A stretch of DNA of 7,091 bases from an uncultured Lachnospiraceae bacterium (GCA_947594335.1 CANQEC010000126.1:1-7091); one strand, 5' to 3'; counted from the first letter of the stretch, positions 1 to 7,091 are shown. Notes: generated from the sequence alone by a model not told the origin. Numbers and translations: made by a program.

Positions 1-3
1 TTA

Positions 4-26
4 TTATAAGTATACAATTCTTATAA
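4..26. repeat. AT-rich inverted repeat
   Basis: The arms TTATAAG (4-10) and CTTATAA (20-26) form a perfect 7-bp inverted repeat around 9 bases. It lies about 100 bases upstream of the MATE gene promoter. It could be an operator or belong to a gene outside the window. No function can be assigned. Confidence 0.3.
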
Positions 27-62
27 ATCAATACCGGAAATATAAATGTTTTCTAAAAAACA

Positions 63-115
63 GACCGGCGCCGCCGCGGCGGTTCAAACCGCGCGGGGGG
101 TGACCGGAGCCGCGC
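63..115. other. GC-rich hairpin-prone island
   Basis: This is a run of almost pure G and C inside AT-rich intergenic DNA. It contains a perfect 12-bp palindrome CCGCCGCGGCGG (71-82) and a second possible stem, GCGGTT (79-84) with AACCGC (87-92), that extends outward with one bulged base. GACCGG occurs at 63-68 and again at 102-107. It lies upstream of the MATE promoter, so it is not in that gene's leader. On the minus strand it is followed by a short T-run (the complement of A55-A60), so it might be a minus-strand terminator, but the spacing is poor. Bases 1-126 hold no gene that I can see. Confidence 0.35.
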
Positions 116-126
116 ATATTTTTCGA

Positions 127-155
127 TTGACAATATATTTTATTAACTTTATAAT
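127..155 (+). promoter_or_regulatory. consensus sigma-A promoter of the MATE gene
   Basis: A perfect -35 box TTGACA (127-132) and a perfect -10 box TATAAT (150-155) are separated by 17 bases, the ideal spacing for the vegetative sigma factor. Transcription should start near 162, giving a leader of roughly 45 nt before the start codon at 208. A strong unregulated-looking promoter suggests steady expression unless a repressor acts nearby. Confidence 0.85.
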
Positions 156-207
156 GGCTAATGCTTTACATAATTACAATTTTAAACAGAAATGAGGTTT
201 CAGACTT

Positions 208-1623
208 ATGAAAAAGCAATCCGACTCAATACAGACAAAGCCTCTTTCAGATGAAAGCGGCAATTCCGGCTCCGCACCGGTTCAGGAAAACAAAATGGGC
301 GTCATGCCGGTTCCAAGGCTTCTGTTCACGATGTCTCTGCCGATGATGATCTCCATGCTCGTTCAGGCGCTGTACAACGTTGTGGACAGTATCTTCGTTT
401 CACGAATCAATGAGAATGCTCTTACAGCCGTATCTCTGGCCTTCCCCGTGCAGAATCTGATGATCGCGGTCGCTTCCGGTACGGCGGTCGGCGTCAACGC
501 CCTGCTCTCCCGCAGTCTTGGGGAAAAGAACTACGAGCAGGCAAACAAGGCCGCAAACAACAGCATTATCCTCACGCTCCTCAGCTTTTTGATATTCTGC
601 CTGTTCGGGATTTTCGGCGCCCGCCTGTTCTTCTCATCGCAGACAGCCGACCCACAGATCCTTGAATACGGCACACAATATCTGCGCATCGTCTGTACTT
701 TGTCGTTCGGCGTGTTCATGCAGGTAATGCTCGAACGTTTGCTGCAGTCCACCGGACGTACGATCTTCAACATGATCACCCAGGGAACGGGCGCCATTCT
801 GAATATTATTTTTGACCCGATCCTGATCTTCGGCTATTTCGGCTTCCCGAAAATGGGTGTTGCCGGCGCCGCGCTTGCCACTGTCTTCGGACAGATTGTC
901 GCCATGATACTCGGCATTATCTTCAATTTCAAATACAATCCGGATATCCAGCTCTCCTTAAAGCGCATGCGCCTCGACAAAAGAACTGTGAAGACCATCT
1001 ACGCAGTCGGCGTTCCTTCCATACTGATGATGTCCATCGGCTCCGTGATGACCTTCGGAATGAACAATATTCTGCTGATGTTCTCATCCACGGCCGCCGC
1101 CGTATTCGGCGTATATTTCAAGCTTCAGAGCTTTTTCTTCATGCCGATCTTCGGCCTGAATAACGGCATGGTTCCGATCATCGCCTTCAACTACGGCGCG
1201 AGGAAACGGGAACGCATCACACAGACAATCCGCCTGAGCTGTATTTTCGCCTTTATCCTGATGATGGTCGGGCTCGCGGCTTTCCAGTTCATTCCGGGTA
1301 CGCTGCTGCGCTTCTTCAACGCTTCCGACAACATGATCGACATCGGATCAAAGGCGCTGCGCACAATCAGCTGGAGTTATCTGTTCGCGGCTTTCTGCAT
1401 CGTCTTCGGATCCGTCTTTCAGGCGCTCGGAAACGGCGTCTACAGCCTGATCGTCTCGATAGGACGACAGCTCGCCGTTCTGCTGCCGGCCGCCTATATT
1501 CTCGCAAAGCTGTTCGGACTTGACGCCGTGTGGTGGTCCTTCCCGATCGCGGAGCTCGCATCCATCACGCTCTCCGTGATTCTGATGAAGCGCATTTATG
1601 ACCAGAAGGTGCGGGATCTGTGA
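208..1623 (+). CDS. MATE family efflux transporter
   Basis: This is a 471-residue polytopic membrane protein of the multidrug and toxic compound extrusion family, which exports cationic drugs or metabolites in exchange for Na+ or H+. About twelve hydrophobic segments are visible from residue 38 to 461, in two halves joined near residues 241-262, as in other MATE proteins. The stretch PRLLFTMSLPMMISMLVQ (36-53), followed by ALYNVVDSIFV, is typical of the first helix of clostridial MepA/NorM-like members. The length is normal for the family, apart from a polar, probably disordered N-terminus of about 29 residues. The ATG at 208 has only a weak GAGG 10 bases upstream. An alternative start at residue 30 (position 295), preceded by AGGA, would remove that tail and cannot be excluded. 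The gene stands alone behind its own promoter. Substrate is unknown. Confidence 0.93.
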   Translation: MKKQSDSIQTKPLSDESGNSGSAPVQENKMGVMPVPRLLFTMSLPMMISMLVQALYNVVDSIFVSRINENALTAVSLAFPVQNLMIAVASGTAVGVNALLSRSLGEKNYEQANKAANNSIILTLLSFLIFCLFGIFGARLFFSSQTADPQILEYGTQYLRIVCTLSFGVFMQVMLERLLQSTGRTIFNMITQGTGAILNIIFDPILIFGYFGFPKMGVAGAALATVFGQIVAMILGIIFNFKYNPDIQLSLKRMRLDKRTVKTIYAVGVPSILMMSIGSVMTFGMNNILLMFSSTAAAVFGVYFKLQSFFFMPIFGLNNGMVPIIAFNYGARKRERITQTIRLSCIFAFILMMVGLAAFQFIPGTLLRFFNASDNMIDIGSKALRTISWSYLFAAFCIVFGSVFQALGNGVYSLIVSIGRQLAVLLPAAYILAKLFGLDAVWWSFPIAELASITLSVILMKRIYDQKVRDL

Positions 1624-1734
1624 TCACCAATCCCAATTGAGTAGGAGGCGGCTGTTCCTCCTGCTCGCCGCGCGGCCCAGATGCTGCGTAGCAGCAATTT
1701 TCCATGCCTGGGCCTGCGCATAAAAGATAAGTAA
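1624..1734. other. structured gene-free segment downstream of the MATE gene
   Basis: This stretch holds no convincing gene but several nested inverted repeats: AGGAGG (1643-1648) with CCTCCT (1657-1662), GGCCCAG (1674-1680) with CTGGGCC (1708-1714), and inside the latter GCTGC (1683-1687) with GCAGC (1691-1695). The density of perfect stems suggests a folded RNA 3' end or a dispersed intergenic repeat. I cannot tell which from one copy. Confidence 0.4.
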
Positions 1735-1762
1735 CCGGGCAGGAGGAAAACCTCCTGCCCGG
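1735..1762 (-). terminator. stem-loop terminator, probably bidirectional
   Basis: CCGGGCAGGAGG (1735-1746) pairs perfectly with CCTCCTGCCCGG (1751-1762) around an AAAA loop, a 12-bp GC-rich stem. It lies between the convergent ends of the MATE gene (stop at 1623) and the second toxin gene (stop at 1768). On the minus strand it is followed by a U-rich stretch (the complement of 1719-1733). On the plus strand the following bases are less T-rich. It therefore fits best as the terminator of the minus-strand operon and may also stop MATE transcripts. Confidence 0.75.
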
Positions 1763-1767
1763 TTCAT

Positions 1768-2100
1768 TCATAGTCTGATTTCATCTGCAAAAATATTTTC
1801 ATAATCCTGAAGTTGATGATATATTGCATCCACATATACATTCTGTCCCTCTATTCGGTAAATCATAATATACCGATGATGTCCAAAATGAATTACCCGA
1901 TATTTATTTTCTTTTAGCTGAGGATGGTTGCAATATTTCAAGTTTCCAGCAATTTCTGATAAACGATCCCTTGTCTCCAATGCATCCCGCCACACATTAT
2001 ACGCAGCCTGTTCGTTCAGCAAAGTATATTGGATATAGTCAATATAACTATTTAACTGAAGTAGTGCTTTAGGTGAAATAATCACATTATAAGAATCCAT
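1768..2100 (-). CDS. RelE/ParE family toxin (second toxin-antitoxin pair)
   Basis: This is a 110-residue member of the RelE/ParE fold. Family members either cleave mRNA on the ribosome or poison DNA gyrase; which one applies here cannot be read from the sequence. Supporting signs are the N-terminal beta strand YNVIISPKA, helices with many charged residues, and the C-terminal beta sheet with HRYIMIYRIEGQNVYVDAIYH followed by a short tail (residue 75 onward in this numbering). I start it at the ATG at 2100 because GGGGAGA lies just upstream. An in-frame ATG at 2118 would add six residues but has no ribosome binding site. The start overlaps the antitoxin stop by 14 bases, so translation of the two is probably coupled. 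It is the last gene of the operon, directly before the stem-loop at 1735-1762. It is AT-rich compared with clpB, which suggests acquisition by transfer. Confidence 0.82.
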   Translation of the reverse strand: MDSYNVIISPKALLQLNSYIDYIQYTLLNEQAAYNVWRDALETRDRLSEIAGNLKYCNHPQLKENKYRVIHFGHHRYIMIYRIEGQNVYVDAIYHQLQDYENIFADEIRL

Positions 2101-2329
2101 GATTTCTCCCCAGCTCATTTAAAGCGTCTTTCATATTAAGACCTCTTCCTTCTGCTATCTGTCGGCGAGATTCAGCAAGATCCGAAGTCACTTTTTTTTC
2201 GCTGACTGAAACAAACGGATTTGCCGATTTCCTGGAAGTAAAAAGTTTCTGTGTAAATTCGAATACTTTTATCCTCGCTTCTTCCGGCATTGCTTCCAAC
2301 ATAGATACAGTCGCATCTAACGTACTCAT
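2087..2329 (-). CDS. probable antitoxin of the second toxin-antitoxin pair
   Basis: An 80-residue protein encoded immediately before, and overlapping, a RelE/ParE-type toxin gene, the usual antitoxin-first order. The N-terminal half (STLDATVSMLEAMPEEARIKVFEFTQKLF) is predicted helical and resembles the small DUF2281/Phd-like proteins that often partner such toxins. The charged C-terminal half, including SDLAESRRQIAEGRGLNMKDALNEL, is likely the toxin-wrapping segment. Identification rests mainly on context, as no single diagnostic motif is visible. The ATG at 2329 has an excellent AGGAGG upstream, but that site lies in the loop of an inverted repeat (2326-2347). The gene begins only 18 bases after the DUF4250 stop codon, so it is almost certainly in the same transcript. 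Confidence 0.72.
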   Translation of the reverse strand: MSTLDATVSMLEAMPEEARIKVFEFTQKLFTSRKSANPFVSVSEKKVTSDLAESRRQIAEGRGLNMKDALNELGRNHGFL

Positions 2330-2347
2330 GAAAACCTCCTTTCATGA
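2326..2347 (-). promoter_or_regulatory. inverted repeat enclosing a Shine-Dalgarno site and start codon
   Basis: On the minus strand TCATGAAA (2347-2340) and TTTCATGA (2333-2326) are perfect 8-bp complements around the 6-base loop GGAGGT. The loop is the core of the antitoxin's ribosome binding site, and the ATG start codon (2329-2327) lies in the second arm. In RNA this could be a small hairpin tuning translation. In DNA the same palindrome could be an operator for the antitoxin-toxin complex. The repeat is seen; both roles are inferred. Confidence 0.55.
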
Positions 2348-2524
2348 TCATACAAACGCATTTTTCTCTTCATCATATTCATAATTGATCCCCCGCAGCT
2401 TTGCGGTGATTTCCTCTTTATCCGCCGCAAACGACGCGCACAGATCATCCAGCGAACTGTAGTTGTCACGCAGCTGCGTATTCACATAGCTGAGCAGCAT
2501 GACCGGATCCTGTGGTAAATTCAT
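2348..2524 (-). CDS. DUF4250 family small protein
   Basis: This 58-residue ORF begins MNLPQDPVMLLSYVNTQLRD and ends YEYDEEKNAFV. It matches the pattern I know for the DUF4250 family of Firmicutes: a short helical protein with a conserved NLPQDPVMLLS opening and a Y-E-Y-D near the end. Function is unknown. It has no signal peptide and no membrane segment. An AAGGAGGG site lies about 8 bases before the ATG. The start overlaps the stop of the upstream toxin gene as ATGA (2521-2524), a classic sign of translational coupling. Its coding sequence fills almost exactly the space between two toxin-antitoxin pairs. Its base composition is closer to clpB than to the toxins, so it may be a resident gene around which the pairs inserted. 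Confidence 0.85.
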   Translation of the reverse strand: MNLPQDPVMLLSYVNTQLRDNYSSLDDLCASFAADKEEITAKLRGINYEYDEEKNAFV

Positions 2525-2877
2525 GTGGAATCCCTCCTTCTATGTTGTTCAATCCATTGTCTGATGATATACTGCCAGTCCATTCCATCCTGAAGAACCC
2601 GCAAAATCGTGACTGTTGCTGTTTCTTCATTAACCGTATAAAACAGCAGTTGGCTGTCCTGCGGTTTTATATAAATATCGTATCCCCGATATTGGAAACC
2701 TGCTGTATTATATCCTGTCGGAAACGTATCAAGTTGTTTTGCCGCTCGTTTTATATTCTGTGAAAAAGCATTCGCATATTCTCTATACTTAAAATGTTCG
2801 AGAATATATTTCTTTTTCTCCTTTATATCCATTTTTGCGCTGTCAGTAATCAGTACCTTATACTTTTTATTCCCCAT
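2521..2877 (-). CDS. RelE/ParE family toxin (first toxin-antitoxin pair)
   Basis: A 118-residue basic protein with the RelE/ParE fold pattern. It has an opening strand KYKVLITDSA, a helical pair with KMDIKEKKKYILEHF, and a C-terminal sheet with YDIYIKPQDSQLLFYTV, then TVTILRVLQDGMDW and a final helix. The LLFYTVNEET and LRVLQDGMDW stretches are typical of a common Firmicutes toxin subfamily in this superfamily. Its target (mRNA or gyrase) cannot be told. The ATG at 2877 is preceded by GAGGAG about 6 bases upstream, a site that overlaps the antitoxin stop codon, and only 9 bases separate the two genes. Its stop overlaps the DUF4250 start. It is only distantly similar to the second toxin, so the two pairs are not a recent duplication. 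Confidence 0.85.
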   Translation of the reverse strand: MGNKKYKVLITDSAKMDIKEKKKYILEHFKYREYANAFSQNIKRAAKQLDTFPTGYNTAGFQYRGYDIYIKPQDSQLLFYTVNEETATVTILRVLQDGMDWQYIIRQWIEQHRRRDST

Positions 2878-2886
2878 TTATACTCC

Positions 2887-3045
2887 TCAAATGACATCAA
2901 TTTCTTCCCAGGCATCATCTATCGTTTGTACTCTGTTATTTTCCACATCGTCAATTGAGTCATCCAGTTTCTCCAGCAAAATATCCATTGCATTATCTAT
3001 AGTATACCTTGATTCATAAGATTTCACGGCCTGTGCCAATTCCAT
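2887..3045 (-). CDS. probable small antitoxin of the first toxin-antitoxin pair
   Basis: A 52-residue acidic protein lying 9 bases before a RelE/ParE-type toxin gene. It reads MELAQAVKSYESRYTIDNAMDILLEKLDDSIDDVENNR and ends DDAWEEIDVI, with the many acidic residues expected of a toxin-neutralising segment. I start it at the ATG at 3045, which has AAAGGA about 8 bases upstream. An ATG three codons earlier has no spacing for that site, and a GTG at 3117 would add 24 residues of unlikely hydrophobic sequence with no good site. No DNA-binding domain is recognisable, and the protein is short even for this class. Self-repression by this pair is therefore doubtful. The assignment rests on context and composition. 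Confidence 0.7.
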   Translation of the reverse strand: MELAQAVKSYESRYTIDNAMDILLEKLDDSIDDVENNRVQTIDDAWEEIDVI

Positions 3046-3140
3046 AACTACCATCCTTTCATAAATCAACAACCCCACTACAGGCACCAGGGTATGTAAT
3101 TTCACAATATTTTTCACTTATCTCTGCCAGTTATTTTTAT

Positions 3141-3169
3141 ATCATACCATCTTTTTTCTGATATATCCA
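3141..3169 (-). promoter_or_regulatory. probable promoter of the toxin-antitoxin operon
   Basis: On the minus strand TGGATA (3169-3164; four matches to the -35 consensus) and TATGAT (3146-3141; five matches to the -10) are separated by 17 bases, with a TGG extended -10 element. A start near 3134 would give a leader of about 90 nt before the first antitoxin. It lies just after the clpB stop, so it could act alone or add to readthrough from clpB. Confidence 0.6.
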
Positions 3170-3182
3170 TCTGATTTTCCTT

Positions 3183-5768
<2,586 letters not shown>

Positions 5769-5883
5769 AATCTCTCCTCCTCACTTTGCCGCCCGGCCAA
5801 AGTATCCGCCGCAGTTATCCGGACTGTTTCCGGTCCCCCGCGAATCCGTTGTAAATCTTTCGGGTGGTATTTGTTATATATGT

Positions 5884-5911
5884 ACTATAACACATATTTG
5901 AGAAATTGCAA
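5884..5911 (-). promoter_or_regulatory. probable clpB promoter
   Basis: On the minus strand TTGCAA (5911-5906; four matches to the -35 consensus) and TATAGT (5889-5884; five matches to the -10) are 16 bases apart. A TGT extended -10 element precedes the second box. This predicts a leader of about 110 nt. The leader includes a short CCGGA/TCCGG stem (5819-5833). I saw no CIRCE-type inverted repeat or tandem CtsR box between 5769 and 5930, so heat-shock control is not evident by eye. Confidence 0.6.
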
Positions 5912-5922
5912 CAGAAATATAT

Positions 5923-5991
5923 AAAAAAGCCCAGTCTCCATGCAGAGTCAGGAGGCAAGCTCGCTTGTCAGACTGACTCTGCATGAGAGAC
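5923..5991 (-). terminator. long stem-loop with T-tract, probable terminator upstream of clpB
   Basis: CATGCAGAGTCA (5939-5950) and TGACTCTGCATG (5974-5985) are perfect 12-bp complements. GTCTC (5934-5938) with GAGAC (5987-5991) extends this to 17 bp with a single bulged base at 5986. The 23-base loop can form a small inner stem around 5956-5967. Read on the minus strand, the base of the stem is followed by TGGGC and then six T (5928-5923). It sits just upstream of the clpB promoter and would stop minus-strand transcripts entering from the right. Confidence 0.6.
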
Positions 5992-6123
5992 GCTAACCCA
6001 TATGAGCAAAACAGCAGCGCGAATGCATATGAGCGATGCGATTTGCGAATAGGGGTAGGATCGCGGGAGTGCCAGAGGCACGGAGCGATCCGTGGGCTTT
6101 TGTTCTGTCAGTCTCCATGCAGA
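5932..6123. repeat. 15-bp direct repeat pair
   Basis: CAGTCTCCATGCAGA occurs at 5932-5946 and again at 6109-6123 in the same orientation, 177 bases apart. The first copy forms one arm of the stem-loop at 5934-5991, while the second has no matching partner arm nearby. The pair may mark a duplicated end of a small repeat element. Confidence 0.7.
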
Positions 6124-6186
6124 AGCAGCCCGGCAGTCTTTTGCACAGATCGAGTAGGGCGGATTTTCTCCGCCCTCTCACACCAC
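5992..6186. other. hairpin-rich gene-free region
   Basis: Bases between the clpB-side stem-loop and the inverted repeat at 6187 hold no convincing gene. Two further stems are clear. GGATCG (6058-6063) pairs with CGATCC (6086-6091), enclosing GTGCC (6069-6073) with GGCAC (6077-6081). AGGGCGGA (6156-6163) pairs with TCCGCCCT (6169-6176) around a 5-base loop, extendable by GAG/CTC past a bulged T. Such dense stems suggest a dispersed repeat unit or a structured RNA. Strand is uncertain. Confidence 0.5.
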
Positions 6187-6267
6187 TTATCCCGACTTTT
6201 TCATTATTCCGAAACATCCAGTCTAAAGTCACATTTATAGGGAATCTGCGTCAAAAAGTCGGGATAA
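6187..6267. repeat. perfect 15-bp inverted repeat flanking 51 bases
   Basis: TTATCCCGACTTTTT (6187-6201) and AAAAAGTCGGGATAA (6253-6267) are exact reverse complements. The 51 bases between them show only very weak promoter-like boxes. It lies 51 bases before the start of a truncated tyrosine recombinase gene. It may be the end of a mobile element, a recombinase binding site, or a terminator-like structure. Confidence 0.75.
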
Positions 6268-6318
6268 TTATGTATCATGATGATGGAACTGTTATTAGTT
6301 TTATCATTGGAGGTACAT

Positions 6319-6678
6319 ATGTTTATACAACTATCAGAACTCATTGACATGGCGGTGGTCTGCCTTAAAAAACTCAACCTGGCAGAAAACACGATCAAGG
6401 ATTATCGTCATTCCGCTTTCCGGCCATTGGAAAGGAGGCTTGCAGAACAGGAATGTGTTGATTCAGATCTGCTTAGATCACAGGAAGATTTTTTCTTTCA
6501 GCAGTTTGAAAACGGTACGATATCAAGGCACACACTCAACTGGCGGATACGGGGAATCCGTATGCTTGTGGAAATTCTTGATACCGGGAGTTTTACCTGG
6601 AAGGTATTCAGCAAAAAGAAGGTCTGCAATGCCAGCCTTTTCTCGCTTTATCCTGTGAATGTTGTCTTACTGATTTGA
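6319..6678 (+). pseudogene. truncated tyrosine recombinase, N-terminal core-binding part only
   Basis: The 119-residue reading frame resembles the SAM-like core-binding domain of phage/transposon integrases, which grips DNA while a separate C-terminal domain cuts it. Signs are the helical start LSELIDMAVVCLKKLNLAENTIKDYRHSAFRPLERRLAEQ (from residue 5), then ISRHTLNWRIRGIRMLVEI. This pattern occurs in a Lachnospiraceae integrase group. The match fades after KVFSKKK (about position 6620), and the last 18 residues look like unrelated sequence. The catalytic domain with its R, H-x-x-R and Y residues is absent, so it is inactive as a recombinase. I start at the ATG at 6319 because GGAGGT (6309-6314) is well placed; 14 upstream in-frame codons have no such site. 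It overlaps the convergent Rpn-like gene by 12 bases. Confidence 0.65.
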
Positions 6679-7091
6679 CTTCAACAGCTCCAGTTCTCTT
6701 CTCAGGAGCATGACCTCCCTCTCCGCGGCCTCCGCTCTTTTCTTCGCCTGTTCCGCATTCTTCCTCTCTCGTTCCGCTCTCTCCCTCTCTCGTTCCGCGT
6801 TCTCCCTCTCTCGTTCTGTGTTCTTCCTCTCTTCCTGACGACCCTGTTCAATAATTTCGTCTGTCCTCGTCCTGATTACCTGTCCTCCCATAAACTCTCT
6901 CATCCTTTCTTTTAGTCTGCTCTCCTTCCTCAGCACATGCTCCGCTATCCTGCTGATGAAATCAAGCATGTATGAATATATCTCCGGACGGCTCTCCTCA
7001 TGCAGCCGGTCCATGATCTCCCCATATTCTCCCAGAAGCTCTCCGGTCCTCTCTTCATCCTCTTCCATGTCCGGAAATTCCTTCTCATACT
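6667..7091 (-). CDS. Rpn-like PD-(D/E)XK nuclease/transposase family protein, C-terminal part
   Basis: The frame is open to the right edge of the window, with codons for YEKEFPD before the first visible ATG at 7068, so this is the C-terminal end of a longer gene with about 140 residues visible. The visible part resembles the tail of Rpn family recombination-promoting nuclease/putative transposase proteins common in Lachnospiraceae. It has a helical segment MDRLHEESRPEIYSYMLDFISRIAE, the RTRTDEIIEQGRQEERKN stretch, and then a long charged coiled coil of heptads ending in LLKSNQ. The nuclease domain would lie outside the window, so activity cannot be judged. Alternative: another coiled-coil protein with the same kind of tail. 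Its stop lies inside the end of the truncated recombinase frame, and no terminator is obvious between them. Confidence 0.6.
   Translation of the reverse strand, partial: YEKEFPDMEEDEERTGELLGEYGEIMDRLHEESRPEIYSYMLDFISRIAEHVLRKESRLKERMREFMGGQVIRTRTDEIIEQGRQEERKNTERERENAERERERAERERKNAEQAKKRAEAAEREVMLLRRELELLKSNQ
6744..6827. repeat. 21-bp tandem repeats encoding a heptad coiled coil
   Basis: Three close copies of a 21-base unit (6765-6785, 6786-6806, 6807-6827) and a degenerate fourth (6744-6764) lie inside the Rpn-like gene. Each encodes seven residues of the pattern E-N/R-A-E-R-E-R, one coiled-coil heptad. Copy number could vary between strains by slippage without breaking the frame. Confidence 0.8.

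Noticed and set aside
1565..1771. Minus-strand open frame of 68 codons over the end of the MATE gene
   Set aside because: It runs through the terminator stem and nested hairpins and antisense to the MATE 3' end. Composition looks random and no domain is seen.
2512..2763. Plus-strand open frame of 83 codons opposite the first toxin
   Set aside because: Antisense to a well-supported toxin gene, cysteine-rich, and without a ribosome binding site.
2087..3045. Recent tandem duplication of one toxin-antitoxin pair
   Set aside because: The two toxins share only the fold pattern, and the two antitoxins differ in length and sequence, so separate origins are more likely.
5993..6232. Minus-strand open frame of 79 codons in the hairpin-rich region
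   Set aside because: It reads through two strong stems and half of the 15-bp inverted repeat, has no clear ribosome binding site, and its residues follow the repeat structure rather than a protein pattern.
6187..6267. Invertible promoter switch for the recombinase gene
   Set aside because: The only -35/-10 candidates inside the repeat match three of six positions each, and the invertible segment would be only 51 bases. The repeat is reported, but not the switch as a feature.
6744..6827. CRISPR array
   Set aside because: The 21-base units are contiguous without spacers and lie in frame within a coiled-coil coding sequence.

Overview
The window reads like a chromosomal segment of a low-to-mid GC Firmicute of class Clostridia, most likely Lachnospiraceae. 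The reasons are the DUF4250 small protein, the MATE transporter style, the ClpB sequence, the strong AGGAGG-type ribosome binding sites, and the Rpn-like and integrase remnants. The species cannot be named from the sequence alone.

Left part (1-1765): an intergenic stretch with a GC-rich, hairpin-prone island, then a consensus sigma-A promoter driving a plus-strand MATE efflux transporter. The transporter is followed by a structured, gene-free segment and a perfect 12-bp stem-loop, which it shares convergently with the minus-strand operon from the right.

Centre (1768-3169): a compact minus-strand operon of five small genes. In transcription order they are a small antitoxin, a RelE/ParE-type toxin, a 58-residue DUF4250 protein, a second unrelated antitoxin and a second RelE/ParE-type toxin. 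A plausible extended -10 promoter lies just upstream. The first toxin and DUF4250 share an ATGA stop/start. The second antitoxin's ribosome binding site sits in the loop of an 8-bp inverted repeat whose arm holds its start codon. These genes are visibly more AT-rich than their neighbours.

Right-centre (3183-5911): a complete clpB, the disaggregase of 861 residues, with its own promoter and a leader of about 110 nt. No clear terminator separates it from the toxin-antitoxin operon, so clpB transcripts may read into it.

Right part (5923-7091): about 390 bases without a convincing gene (5923-6318), packed with stem-loops, a 15-bp direct repeat and a perfect 15-bp inverted repeat. After it come the N-terminal third of a tyrosine recombinase that ends prematurely and, convergently, the C-terminal part of an Rpn-like (PD-(D/E)XK transposase-family) protein that runs off the window. 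This end looks like accumulated mobile-element debris beside a housekeeping chaperone gene. No complete novel system is evident; the doublet toxin-antitoxin/DUF4250 operon is the most distinctive arrangement.
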